A DNA stretch of 64,000 nucleotides from Ga0077536 sp943370145 (GTDB lineage Bacteria > Pseudomonadota > Gammaproteobacteria > Ga0077536): positions 6,049 to 70,048 of the forward strand of contig CALRPY020000020.1 of the NCBI GenBank assembly GCA_943370145.1. The letters are read 5' to 3'. The notes beneath the pieces were generated by a model, which was not told the origin of the DNA, ran no database searches, and saw nothing but the letters and a program-made list of their open reading frames with translations. This document shows positions 7,939 through 16,718 of the stretch, in pieces (the first letter of the stretch is position 1; every line of letters begins with the position of its first letter). The position numbers and the translations under genes are program-made.

Positions 7939-9027
7939 ATGACGGTTACGGCAGCACAAATCGAGCAGGCATTGCAGGGTTATATCGACCCCTACCTAGG
8001 CTGCGACGTGGTCAAGGCAGGCATGATCAAATCGATCGACATCTCGGCCGAGCGCACTCTGATCGCCGTGGAGGCCGGCTTCCCGACCGCCGGCTACGGC
8101 GCCCGGCTCTGCACCGCGCTCGCGGAAGCCGTCGCCACCGTGGCGGGCGCGGCGCCAGCCGAGATTGCGCTGGACACGAAAATCGTAACCCACGCCGTCC
8201 AGAAGGGGGTCAAGCCCCTGCCGGGCGTCCGCAACACGATCGCCGTGGCGTCCGGCAAGGGTGGCGTCGGCAAGTCGACGACGGCGGTGAACCTCGCCCT
8301 CGCCCTGCACCGGGAAGGCGCCAGCGTCGGCCTGCTCGACGCCGACATCTACGGCCCCAGCCAGCCGCGCATGCTCGGCTGCCCGGGCCGGCCCGACTCG
8401 CGCGACGGCAAGTCCATGGAGCCGAAACTGGCGCACGGCATCCAGTGCATCTCGATCGGACACCTCGTCGAAGAGGACACGCCGATGATCTGGCGCGGCC
8501 CGATGGCGACCAGCGCGCTGGAACAACTGCTGCGCGAAACCAACTGGCACGATCTCGACTATCTGGTGATCGACCTGCCGCCGGGCACCGGGGACATCCA
8601 GCTGACGCTGTGCCAGAAGATTCCGGTCAGTGGCGCCGTGATCGTCACCACCCCGCAGGACATCGCGCTGCTCGACGCGCGCAAGGGCCTCAAGATGTTC
8701 GAGAAGGTCGACGTGCCCGTGCTCGGCATCGTCGAGAACATGAGCCTCCACGTGTGCTCGAACTGCGGTCATGTCGAGCACATCTTCGGCGCCGGCGGCG
8801 GCGCGTCGATGGCGCAACAGTACGGCGTGGACCTGCTGGGCTCGCTGCCGCTCGACATCCGGATCCGCGAGGGCGTCGACAACGGCAGGCCGACCGTCGC
8901 GGTCGATCCGGATTCCCGCGCGACGCAGGAATACTGCGAAATCGCGCGCAAGGTCGCCGCGAAACTCGCACTGCGGGCGAAGGACTATTCGAGCCGCTTC
9001 CCCAACATCGTCATCAAGAACAGCTGA
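7939..9027 (+). CDS. apbC: Iron-sulfur cluster carrier ATPase ApbC/Mrp
   Basis: 362 residues. An N-terminal MIP18/DUF59 domain (about 1-85) precedes a P-loop NTPase domain with the deviant Walker A of Mrp/NBP35 proteins (ASGKGGVGKSTTAVN), LDADIYGPSQPRM, and the scaffold CxxC (CSNCG) near residue 275. The protein binds and transfers [4Fe-4S] clusters to apo-enzymes. It is divergent from metG, the arrangement known from E. coli, and is followed after 20 bp by dcd. A TACAAT -10-like hexamer lies at 7900-7905 without a convincing -35 box. Confidence 0.96.
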   Translation: MTVTAAQIEQALQGYIDPYLGCDVVKAGMIKSIDISAERTLIAVEAGFPTAGYGARLCTALAEAVATVAGAAPAEIALDTKIVTHAVQKGVKPLPGVRNTIAVASGKGGVGKSTTAVNLALALHREGASVGLLDADIYGPSQPRMLGCPGRPDSRDGKSMEPKLAHGIQCISIGHLVEEDTPMIWRGPMATSALEQLLRETNWHDLDYLVIDLPPGTGDIQLTLCQKIPVSGAVIVTTPQDIALLDARKGLKMFEKVDVPVLGIVENMSLHVCSNCGHVEHIFGAGGGASMAQQYGVDLLGSLPLDIRIREGVDNGRPTVAVDPDSRATQEYCEIARKVAAKLALRAKDYSSRFPNIVIKNS

Positions 9028-9047
9028 CCCGCGGACAGGTTGACCTC

Positions 9048-9614
9048 ATGCCGATAAAAGCCGACAGCTGGATCAAGCACATGGCCCGCACCCAGGGCCT
9101 CATCGAGCCGTTCGAGCCGGAGCAGGTCCGGGAGGTCGCGGGCAGGCGCGTCATTTCCTACGGCACGTCGAGCTACGGCTACGACATTCGCTGCGCACCG
9201 GAATTCAAGGTCTTCACGAATGTCCACTCGGTGGTGGTCGATCCGAAGGCCTTCGATCCGCAGAGCTTCGTCGACATCAATGCCGACGTCTGCATCATCC
9301 CGCCGAACTCCTTCGCGCTCGCGCGCACGGTCGAGTACTTCAGGATTCCGCGCAACATCCTGACGATCTGCCTCGGCAAGTCGACCTATGCGCGCTGCGG
9401 CATCATCGTCAACGTGACGCCGCTCGAACCGGAATGGGAAGGCCACGTCACGCTGGAATTCTCGAACACCACGCCGCTGCCGGCGAGAATCTACGCCAAC
9501 GAAGGCGTGGCGCAGGTGTTGTTCCTGGAGTCGGACCAGGCCTGCGACGTGTCCTACCGCGACCGCGGCGGCAAGTACCAGGGCCAGCTCGGCGTCACCC
9601 TGCCCAGGGCCTGA
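9048..9614 (+). CDS. dcd: dCTP deaminase
   Basis: 188 residues (E. coli Dcd is 193). Converts dCTP to dUTP for thymidylate synthesis. Conserved motifs are present: ISYGTSSYGYDIR, GKSTYARCGI (phosphate-binding), and PLEPEWEGHVTLEFSNTTPLP, which carries the catalytic glutamate. The ATG at 9048 gives the family start MPIKADSWIKHMA. It lies 20 bp downstream of apbC and is probably co-transcribed; it converges with the TusA-like gene 12 bp away. Confidence 0.97.
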   Translation: MPIKADSWIKHMARTQGLIEPFEPEQVREVAGRRVISYGTSSYGYDIRCAPEFKVFTNVHSVVVDPKAFDPQSFVDINADVCIIPPNSFALARTVEYFRIPRNILTICLGKSTYARCGIIVNVTPLEPEWEGHVTLEFSNTTPLPARIYANEGVAQVLFLESDQACDVSYRDRGGKYQGQLGVTLPRA

Positions 9615-9626
9615 ACGGGCCGCCGT

Positions 9627-9875
9627 TCAGGCGCGCGTCAGCCGGCAGGTGATGACGCCGCCGGCATCCCTTGCGACGGACAGCTGGTAACCCGCCTGCC
9701 GGGCGAACTTGCCGACGTCCACGACGCTGTCCTCGTCGGTGGTGAGCAGCGCGAGTTCGACGGCCGCGGGATGGGTTGCCGCCGCCCGCTTCAACTTGAG
9801 CAGGGGCAAGGGGCAGTTGAGTCCGCACGCGTCGACAGTCAGGGGCGCCGAATCCCCAACGGCAGCGTCGCTCAT
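9627..9875 (-). CDS. TusA-like sulfurtransferase family protein
   Basis: An 82-residue TusA/YedF/SirA-fold protein. The signature DACGLNCPLPLLKLKR is present with the persulfide-forming cysteine in the CP motif; a beta-alpha-beta-alpha pattern ending VITCRLTRA is consistent with the fold. Family members relay sulfur for tRNA thiolation or other pathways, but no partner tus genes are here, so the acceptor is unknown. The ATG at 9875 is preferred; a longer frame to 9929 would add an unconserved leader. It converges with dcd. Confidence 0.85.
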   Translation of the reverse strand: MSDAAVGDSAPLTVDACGLNCPLPLLKLKRAAATHPAAVELALLTTDEDSVVDVGKFARQAGYQLSVARDAGGVITCRLTRA

Positions 9876-9980
9876 TGCCAGCCCCGGGGGCGGCGCCGCC
9901 GGGTCGCCGACGGTGCGGCGGCGGCCCACGCTCTTTTCTTCACGATCGCTCGAATGAAGGCTGCTATCTCATTGAGTTGG

Positions 9981-10008
9981 TTGTCATTGACTGTTTGAGC
10001 GCTATGAT
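9981..10008 (+). promoter_or_regulatory. Candidate sigma-70 promoter for the response-regulator gene
   Basis: TTGTCA (9981-9986) and TATGAT (10003-10008) each match five of six consensus bases and are separated by 16 bp. Transcription would start near 10015, leaving a leader of about 65 nt before the TTG start at 10080. Seen by eye only. Confidence 0.55.
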
Positions 10009-10079
10009 ACCGGGGGGCGGGTCGCATCCCTCCCAGCTACGCGCAGCCGCGCCATTTGAAAGCCGAAGGGAGACCGGTC

Positions 10080-10772
10080 TTGAGAATAGCACTACTGGAA
10101 GACGACCCGGACCAGGCACTGCTTTACATGGAGTGGCTCAAGGCGGCCGGACACACCTGCGAGCACTTCAAGTCCGGCAAGCTGTTCGTCAGGAACATCA
10201 AGCGCGACAGCTACGACGCCCTGGTGCTCGACTGGATGATTCCCGACATGGACGGCTACGAAGTCCTCGGCTGGGTGCGCCAGAATTTCGATTGGCCCAT
10301 CCCGGTGGTGTTCGTCACCGCCAAGGACGACGAGGACGACATCGTGCGTGCGCTCGAGCAGGGGGCTGACGACTACATCGTCAAGCCGGCCAAGCAGCGC
10401 GAGCTGGTGGCTCGCATCTCCGCCGTCGCCCGCCGCGTCGCGCCGGTCGACGAAGCGCTGTCCGTCATCGACTTTGAGCCGTTTCACGTCGACCTCGCCA
10501 ACCACGAGGTACGCAAGGCGGGTCAACGCATCGACGTCACCCAGAAGGAATATGAACTCATCGTGTTCCTGTTCCGGAACATGGGGCGGGTGCTGTCGCG
10601 CGCGCACATCCTGGAAAGCGTCTGGGGCCGCAACCCGGACATCAACACGCGCACCGTCGACACTCACGTCAGCCGCATCCGCACCAAACTCGCGCTGGCG
10701 CCGGACATGGGCTGGAAACTGTCCTCGATCTACCAGCACGGTTACCGCCTGGAGCGCATCACGCCGACGTGA
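10080..10772 (+). CDS. OmpR/PhoB-family response regulator (orphan)
   Basis: 230 residues. The receiver domain (1-120) has the acidic pair after LLE, phospho-acceptor Asp51 (LVLDWMIPDMDGYE), the conserved Thr in FVTAK and the Lys in DDYIVKP. The C-terminal winged helix (about 130-225) has QKEYELIVFLFRNMGRVLSR, TRTVDTHVSRIRTKL and a YQHGYRLE end. The start is taken as TTG at 10080 because AAGGGAGA lies 7 nt upstream; a TTG at 10056 lacks this. No histidine kinase is adjacent, so the cognate sensor is elsewhere. Confidence 0.92.
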   Translation: MRIALLEDDPDQALLYMEWLKAAGHTCEHFKSGKLFVRNIKRDSYDALVLDWMIPDMDGYEVLGWVRQNFDWPIPVVFVTAKDDEDDIVRALEQGADDYIVKPAKQRELVARISAVARRVAPVDEALSVIDFEPFHVDLANHEVRKAGQRIDVTQKEYELIVFLFRNMGRVLSRAHILESVWGRNPDINTRTVDTHVSRIRTKLALAPDMGWKLSSIYQHGYRLERITPT

Positions 10773-10827
10773 GCCCGCGGGCCGGATGGCCCACCGTGAC
10801 CCAGGCCGCCGGCACGCTGCGCGAGCC

Positions 10828-10857
10828 TTGGGCTGAGCAGCGCCAATGAGCTAGAAT
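10828..10857 (+). promoter_or_regulatory. Candidate sigma-70 promoter upstream of ispG
   Basis: TTGGGC at 10828-10833 and TAGAAT at 10852-10857 with an 18-bp spacer. The -10 box matches well and the -35 only in its first half. The start would fall near 10864, about 57 nt before ispG. Confidence 0.35.
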
Positions 10858-10920
10858 TCGGCCGGTCCGACGGACTGAATTCCCCTCCATTCATAGCGTT
10901 ATCACCCGGATCGCCCCCCA

Positions 10921-12183
10921 ATGAGCAGCTTCACAATTTCCAATCGCCGGTCCAGCGTCGGTGTACGCGTCGGCTCCATCACGATCGGCGGCGGTCATCC
11001 GGTGGTCGTGCAATCGATGACCAACACCGACACGGCGGACGCCGCGGGCACCGCAAAGCAGGTCCAGCAGCTCGCGGCGGCTGGCTCGGAGCTGGTCCGC
11101 ATCACGGTCAATACCGAAGAGGCCGCGGCCGCGGTGCCACGGATTCGCGACATGCTCGACGCAGTCGGCTGCCGCGTGCCGCTGATCGGCGATTTCCACT
11201 ACAACGGTCACCAGCTGCTGACGAAATACCCGGCCTGCGCCGAGGCGCTCGGCAAGTACCGCATCAATCCCGGCAACGTCGGCTTCGGGCGCAAGCGCGA
11301 TGCCCAGTTCGCGACGATGATCGAAGTCGCGCTGAAGTACGACAAGCCGATCCGCATCGGCGTCAACTGGGGCAGCCTCGATCCTGCGCTGGTCGCGCAG
11401 ATGATGGACGAGAACGCGCGCTCGCCGCAGCCACGGAGCGCGGCCGAGGTGACCAGGGAAGCCCTGATCCAGTCCGCGCTGATCAGCGCGGCGAAGGCCG
11501 AGGAACTCGGCATGCACCGTGACCGCATCGTGCTGAGCTGCAAGGTCAGCGGCGTGCAGGACCTCATCGCCGTCTACGGCGATCTCGCGGGCCGCTGCGA
11601 CTATGCGCTGCACCTGGGCCTGACCGAGGCGGGCATGGGCTCCAAGGGCATCGTCGCCTCGACCGCGGGCATGGGGGTGCTGCTCTTCCAGGGCGTCGGC
11701 GACACCATTCGCGTATCACTGACCCCCGAACCGGGCGGCGACCGGGCGAAGGAGGTCGTCGTTGCCCAGGAAATCCTGCAGACGATGGGCATTCGCTCCT
11801 TCACGCCGCTGGTGACCGCGTGCCCGGGCTGCGGACGCACCACGAGCACCGTGTTCCAGGAGCTCGCGGAAGACATCCAGGCGTACGTGCGCACGCAGAT
11901 GCCGATCTGGCGCGAAACCTACCCCGGCGTCGAGGACATGACGCTCGCGGTGATGGGCTGCGTGGTGAATGGTCCCGGCGAGAGCAAACACGCCAACATC
12001 GGCATCAGCCTGCCCGGCACCGGCGAAGCGCCCTCCGCGCCCGTGTTCGTCGACGGCGAGAAATACACCACGCTGCGCGGCGAGAACATCGGCGCGGAAT
12101 TCAAGGCGCTGCTGAACGAGTACGTCGTGACGCACTACGGACCGGACAGGCGTCCGATGACCGTGGCCCGCAGTGCCGACTGA
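10921..12183 (+). CDS. ispG: 4-hydroxy-3-methylbut-2-enyl diphosphate synthase (IspG/GcpE)
   Basis: 420 residues. This [4Fe-4S] enzyme of the MEP isoprenoid pathway reduces methylerythritol cyclodiphosphate to HMBPP. The TIM-barrel half carries VVVQSMTNTDTADAAGT, LIGDFHYNGH and KYRINPGNVG; the C-terminal reductase half carries the cluster cysteines in TACPGCGRTT and MGCVVNGPGESKHANIGISLPG. Length fits the bacterial short form. It is followed after 86 bp by mpl. Confidence 0.98.
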   Translation: MSSFTISNRRSSVGVRVGSITIGGGHPVVVQSMTNTDTADAAGTAKQVQQLAAAGSELVRITVNTEEAAAAVPRIRDMLDAVGCRVPLIGDFHYNGHQLLTKYPACAEALGKYRINPGNVGFGRKRDAQFATMIEVALKYDKPIRIGVNWGSLDPALVAQMMDENARSPQPRSAAEVTREALIQSALISAAKAEELGMHRDRIVLSCKVSGVQDLIAVYGDLAGRCDYALHLGLTEAGMGSKGIVASTAGMGVLLFQGVGDTIRVSLTPEPGGDRAKEVVVAQEILQTMGIRSFTPLVTACPGCGRTTSTVFQELAEDIQAYVRTQMPIWRETYPGVEDMTLAVMGCVVNGPGESKHANIGISLPGTGEAPSAPVFVDGEKYTTLRGENIGAEFKALLNEYVVTHYGPDRRPMTVARSAD

Positions 12184-12269
12184 GCAGGCACCGATGACGC
12201 CCGCCGCGCCCCGCCCGTGGCGCGGCCCCCGCCCTGCGCAGACGCTTTTCCAGCATCAAGCCTAGCCAA

Positions 12270-13640
12270 GTGAAAATCCACATCCTGGGCATCTGCGGGA
12301 CGTTCATGGCGGGCCTCGCGCAGCTGGCGCGCGAAGCCGGTCACACCGTGGCCGGCTGCGACAGCAATGTCTATCCGCCGATGAGCGATTTCCTCCGCGA
12401 CGCCGGCATCCTTGTGCACGAAGGCTGGGATCCGTCGACCCTGGACCCGGCGCCGGACCTGGTCGTCATCGGCAATGCGCTGAGCCGCGGCAATCCCATG
12501 GTCGAGGCCGTGCTGGATCGCGCACTGCCGTACACCTCCGGCGCGCAGTGGGTCGCCGAGCACATCCTGCGCGACCGCCTGGTGATCGCGGTGGCCGGCA
12601 CCCACGGCAAGACGACCACCAGCAGCATGGCCGCCTGGATCCTCGAGCGCGCCGGGCTCGAGCCCGGCTTCCTGATCGGCGGTATCCCGAACGACTTCGG
12701 CGTGCCGGCCCGCCTCGGACGCGGACGGTGCTTCGTCATCGAGGCCGACGAGTACGACACGGCGTTTTTCGACAAGCGGTCGAAATTCGTGCACTACCGG
12801 CCGGAGATCGCGCTGCTGAACAATCTCGAGTACGACCACGCGGACATCTTTCCGGACCTCGCCGCCATCCAGACGCAGTTCCATCACCTGCTGCGCACGG
12901 TGCCGCCGCGCGGCACCGTGGTGTGGAACGGCGACGACGCGAATCTCGCGGCGGTGCTCGCGCGCGGCTGCTGGAGCCGCCAGCTTCGGTTCGGTACGGG
13001 CGCGACCGACTGGCGCCTGGCACGTCATGATGACGGCGGGTTTGCGCTGGTTGCCGGCGACGGGCCGGCGCTTGCGCTGCGGGTGGCGCTGCCGGGCGAG
13101 CACAATGCGCTCAACGCGGTCGGTGCGCTGGCCGCCTGCGCCATCGCGGGCGCGGACGTGAAGGCAGGACTGGACGCACTGGCATGTTTCGGCGGCGTCC
13201 GGCGACGGATGGAACTGCGGGGGATCGTCGAGGGCATTGCGGTCTACGACGACTTCGCCCACCACCCGACCGCGGTCGCCGCGACCATTGCCGCCCTGCG
13301 CGGACGGGCCGGCAACGGCCGGCTGATCGCGGTGCTCGAACCGCGCTCGAACACCATGCGGGCCGGCGTCCATCGCGAGGAACTGGCCCATTCGCTGGCC
13401 CGCGCCGATCTCGTCTACCTGTACGACCCACCCAACCTCACCTGGGATCTGCGCGGCGCGACCGCCTCGCTCGGCGATCGCCGCCAGCTGCTGCCATCGG
13501 TCGCGGCACTGGTCGATGCGCTGTGCGCCGAGGCGCGACCGGGCGATCACGTGCTCATCATGAGCAATGGCGGTTTCGAGCAGATTCATGGCCGACTCCT
13601 CGCCGCCCTCGGTGCCCGTTTCGGAAACCGCCAGCAGTGA
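12270..13640 (+). CDS. mpl: UDP-N-acetylmuramate:L-Ala-gamma-D-Glu-meso-DAP ligase
   Basis: 456 residues, Mur-ligase fold. Mpl attaches recycled murein tripeptide directly to UDP-MurNAc. The N-terminus is diagnostic (KIHILGICGTFMAGLAQLAREAGH), with the ATP loop in VAGTHGKTTTSSMAAWI, EADEYDTAFFDKRSKFVHY, and the C-terminal YDDFAHHPTAVAATIAAL and EPRSNTMRAG motifs. A GTG start at 12270 gives the family N-terminus. Its stop overlaps the GTG of the LON-domain gene as GTGA, so the two are translationally coupled. Confidence 0.97.
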   Translation: MKIHILGICGTFMAGLAQLAREAGHTVAGCDSNVYPPMSDFLRDAGILVHEGWDPSTLDPAPDLVVIGNALSRGNPMVEAVLDRALPYTSGAQWVAEHILRDRLVIAVAGTHGKTTTSSMAAWILERAGLEPGFLIGGIPNDFGVPARLGRGRCFVIEADEYDTAFFDKRSKFVHYRPEIALLNNLEYDHADIFPDLAAIQTQFHHLLRTVPPRGTVVWNGDDANLAAVLARGCWSRQLRFGTGATDWRLARHDDGGFALVAGDGPALALRVALPGEHNALNAVGALAACAIAGADVKAGLDALACFGGVRRRMELRGIVEGIAVYDDFAHHPTAVAATIAALRGRAGNGRLIAVLEPRSNTMRAGVHREELAHSLARADLVYLYDPPNLTWDLRGATASLGDRRQLLPSVAALVDALCAEARPGDHVLIMSNGGFEQIHGRLLAALGARFGNRQQ

Positions 13641-14230
13641 GCATCGAGCTGCCGCTCTTTCCGCTGCGTACGGTGCTGTTTCCGGGCGGGCTTCTGCCGC
13701 TGCGGATTTTCGAACCCCGCTATGTCGGTCTCGTGCGCGACTGCATGCGCAACGGGCACGGTTTCGGCGTGACGCCGATCCGCCAGGGCGGCGAGGCGGG
13801 CGCGCCGGCCGAACCTCACGAGGTCGGCACGGTCGCCGAGATCGTGGATTTCGATCAGGGGCAGGACGGTCTGCTGCACATTGCGTGCAGGGGCGCGTAC
13901 CGGTTCCAGCTGCGCGATCACGTCGTCACGCGCGAAGGTCTGCTGGTCGGGCGTATCGAACCCGTCGAAGATGAACCACCGACACCCTTGCCGGAAAAAA
14001 ATAGACAGTTGAAGACGGTACTTCAGAAAGTCCTTGAGCTTGAATCCGCATCCATTGGACAAGTCGTAGCCGTTCCGACGGACAGCGCCGGAATCGTCTA
14101 TCGATTGATGGAACGCCTGCCGGTTCCGTGGCCGCTCAAGCTCGAAATCCTGGCGACGGCGAGCACTGCAAAACAGCTTGAAATCTGCAGTTACGCGCTC
14201 GAGCAGATGCTGCAAAAGCAGGCCAACTGA
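13637..14230 (+). CDS. LON peptidase substrate-binding-domain protein
   Basis: 197 residues consisting only of the N-terminal LON substrate-binding (PUA-like) domain: LPLFPLRTVLFPGGLLPLRIFEPRYVGLVRDC at the start and a helical C-terminal region (VLELESASIGQ, PLKLEILATAST). No AAA+ or protease domain follows, so it is the stand-alone family, whose function is not settled. The GTG start at 13637 overlaps the mpl stop by four bases. Confidence 0.9.
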   Translation: MSIELPLFPLRTVLFPGGLLPLRIFEPRYVGLVRDCMRNGHGFGVTPIRQGGEAGAPAEPHEVGTVAEIVDFDQGQDGLLHIACRGAYRFQLRDHVVTREGLLVGRIEPVEDEPPTPLPEKNRQLKTVLQKVLELESASIGQVVAVPTDSAGIVYRLMERLPVPWPLKLEILATASTAKQLEICSYALEQMLQKQAN

Positions 14231-14254
14231 CACACCTTCGGAATTACCGCACGA

Positions 14255-14278
14255 GCGCATCGATTAAGGTTGATGCGC
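14255..14278 (+). terminator. Hairpin between the LON-domain gene and lptD
   Basis: A GCGCATC / GATGCGC stem of 7 bp with a 10-nt loop, 24 bp after the LON-domain stop. There is no U-run immediately after it, so it may be a weak terminator, an RNA-stabilising structure, or chance. Confidence 0.3.
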
Positions 14279-14333
14279 GTTCGGCGGTGTGCGATTTTAC
14301 CCGCACGCTGGATTGCCCCCGGCAGGCGGGCCA

Positions 14334-16574
14334 ATGTTCCGAATAATAATTTCCCTACTCACGCTCTCAGTCCTCAGCGCCCCGGTTTCCGCCGTCAACG
14401 AACGTTCGGCGGACGAATACTGGTGGCTGTGTCCCGTGGATCGCAGTCTGCCCTTCCGGCCGGAGTTCAGCAGCGACGAACTCGTTCCCGGCAGCACGGA
14501 AGTGCGCGCGGAGTCCTCCCGCGTGGTCGAGCAGGGCGTGACCGAATTCAGCGGCGATGTGGAACTCGTGAAGGAACGCCAGGCACTGCGCGCCGACGAC
14601 GTGCTCTACGATCAGCCCGGCGACTCGCTGACCGCGTTCGGCCAGGCCCACATCTGGGACTCGTCGCTGCTGTGGTCCGGCTACCGCGCGATCTTCAACA
14701 TGGGCAACGACAGCCACCGCCTCGAGCGCGGCAAGTACTGGCTGCTGGGCCGCCAGGGCCGCGGCTCGGCGGAACTCATCCGTACGAACAACCGCTCCCA
14801 GGTTTCGCGCCTCGAGTCGGTCGAGTACACGACCTGCCCGGTGAATGCCGAGACCTGGAAATTCTCGGCATCCAAGATCAAGCTCGACCATGCGGCGGAA
14901 CGTGGCTATGCGACGAACGCGGTGCTGAAGGTTCACGAACTACCGGTCTTCTACATTCCGTACATCAGCTTTCCATTGAGCGACAAGCGCAAGTCGGGCC
15001 TGCTGACCCCCACCATCGGCACGTCCAATGAGCGGGGTTTCGACACCGAGGTCCCCTACTACATCGACATCGCGCCAAACCAGGACGCCACGGTCGCGCC
15101 GCGTTACATTTCTGAACGCGGCCTGATGATGAAGGGCGAATACCGCTACATGGGAGAAGCGTTCGGCAACGTGTTCGAGAGCGAACTCGACGTCGAATAC
15201 CTGCCGGGAGACGAGCTCGCGAACAACGACGACCGCAACTCGGTGCGCTTCGAGCACGAGCAGCGTTTCGGCGAACTGCAACGCGGCTACCTGTATGCGC
15301 TGATGCAGAACGTGTCGGACGCGCGGTACTTCGAGGACTTCGGCGGCAACCTCAGCATCACCAGCCAGCGCTTTCTCGACCGCCGCGTCCAGGCCCAGTA
15401 CATCGGCAACAGTTACCAGGCCTACGGGATGGTGCAGGCCTACCAGAACATCGACGATTCAATTCCGGACGTCTTCGGTCCGTATCGCCGCCTGCCTTAC
15501 CTGATGGCGCAGACCGTGCTGCCGCAGCGCCATCTCCAGCCGCATTTCTACGGGCTGTCCGAGTTGACGTATTTCGATCGGGACGACAGCGTGACGGGCG
15601 GCCGTGTCGATCTGCAGCCCACGCTCTCCGTGCCATTCATCAAGCCATGGGCATACGTGAGGCCTGCACTGGGCCTGCGCCAGACGAACTACCTGCTGAC
15701 CAACTCGGAGCAATTCGACAGTTCGATCTCCCGGTCGGTCCCGATCATCAGCACCGACGCCCAGTTTTTCCTGGAAAGGCGGTTCAAGGCTTTCGACACG
15801 CGGCTGATGCAGACACTGGAACCACGCGCCTACTACGTGCTGGTGCCGAAGGTCGGACAGTCCGACATCCCGGTTTTCGACACCGGCCTGTATGACTTCA
15901 CGTTCATGCAGATGTTCTACGAGAACAGGTTTTCAGGTCGCGACCGCTGGGGCGATACGAACCAGCTCGCGCTGGCCCTGACTTCGCGTTACCTCAGCCT
16001 GGAATCGGGACGCGAACTGCTGCGCACGAGCGCGGGCCAGATCTACTACTTCCGCGATCAGGAGGTTGCTCTGCCGGGCCAGGACGTGATGGACGACAGC
16101 ACGTCGGAATTCATCGGCGAAGTCGCGATAAGTCCCACCGAGTCCTGGTCGGCGCGCGCCACCGTCCAGTGGGACCCCCACGAGAACCAGACCGAGAAGT
16201 CGGCCTTTGCGGTGCGCTACGCGCCGCCCGACGGCACGGTGCTGAACGCCGCCTATCGCCTGCGCCGCGCGGTGACCGATGTCGAACAGACCGACGTCTC
16301 CTGGCGCGTGCCGCTGACCGAGAGCCTGAGCATGGTCGGGCGCTGGAACTACTCGCTGCCGGAGCAGCAGTCCCTCGAAATCGTCGGCGGGCTCGAGTTC
16401 GAGAGCTGCTGCTGGGGCCTGCGTCTCCTGAGCCGCCGGTTCATCCGCAATGCGCAAGGCGAATTCGACAATGCGGTCATCATGCAGATCGAATTCAAGG
16501 GACTGGGCGGCTTCGGCAGTTCGGCGGCTTCATTCCTGCGGAAGAATATTCCGGGTTACGAGCCGATTTTCTGA
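14334..16574 (+). CDS. lptD: LPS-assembly outer-membrane protein LptD
   Basis: 746 residues. Inserts lipopolysaccharide into the outer leaflet together with LptE. A signal peptide (about residues 1-20, MFRIIISLLTLSVLSAPVSA) precedes an OstA/LptA-like jellyroll (VVEQGVTEFSGDVELVKERQ) and then the long C-terminal beta-barrel domain (LPVFYIPYISFPLSDKRKSG, DATVAPRYISERGLMMKGEYRYM, SCCWGLRL). Cysteines in the N-terminal part (LCPVDR, TCPVNAE) and the vicinal CC near the end suit the inter-domain disulfides known for LptD. The ATG at 14334 gives a proper signal peptide. It heads the lptD-surA-pdxA-rsmA series known from E. coli. Confidence 0.97.
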   Translation: MFRIIISLLTLSVLSAPVSAVNERSADEYWWLCPVDRSLPFRPEFSSDELVPGSTEVRAESSRVVEQGVTEFSGDVELVKERQALRADDVLYDQPGDSLTAFGQAHIWDSSLLWSGYRAIFNMGNDSHRLERGKYWLLGRQGRGSAELIRTNNRSQVSRLESVEYTTCPVNAETWKFSASKIKLDHAAERGYATNAVLKVHELPVFYIPYISFPLSDKRKSGLLTPTIGTSNERGFDTEVPYYIDIAPNQDATVAPRYISERGLMMKGEYRYMGEAFGNVFESELDVEYLPGDELANNDDRNSVRFEHEQRFGELQRGYLYALMQNVSDARYFEDFGGNLSITSQRFLDRRVQAQYIGNSYQAYGMVQAYQNIDDSIPDVFGPYRRLPYLMAQTVLPQRHLQPHFYGLSELTYFDRDDSVTGGRVDLQPTLSVPFIKPWAYVRPALGLRQTNYLLTNSEQFDSSISRSVPIISTDAQFFLERRFKAFDTRLMQTLEPRAYYVLVPKVGQSDIPVFDTGLYDFTFMQMFYENRFSGRDRWGDTNQLALALTSRYLSLESGRELLRTSAGQIYYFRDQEVALPGQDVMDDSTSEFIGEVAISPTESWSARATVQWDPHENQTEKSAFAVRYAPPDGTVLNAAYRLRRAVTDVEQTDVSWRVPLTESLSMVGRWNYSLPEQQSLEIVGGLEFESCCWGLRLLSRRFIRNAQGEFDNAVIMQIEFKGLGGFGSSAASFLRKNIPGYEPIF

Positions 16575-16718
16575 GTCCCCCTGACCACGGCGGGTGGCGT
16601 TTCTGCCCGCCGGCCGGCAGTTTAAGTTAAAATCCCCCATTCAAGGGCAGGACAGCCCCAGATCCCGGCCCCGAGACGGGGTCCCGGCAAAGACACAGGG
16701 TCCTCGTACCGGAACTCG

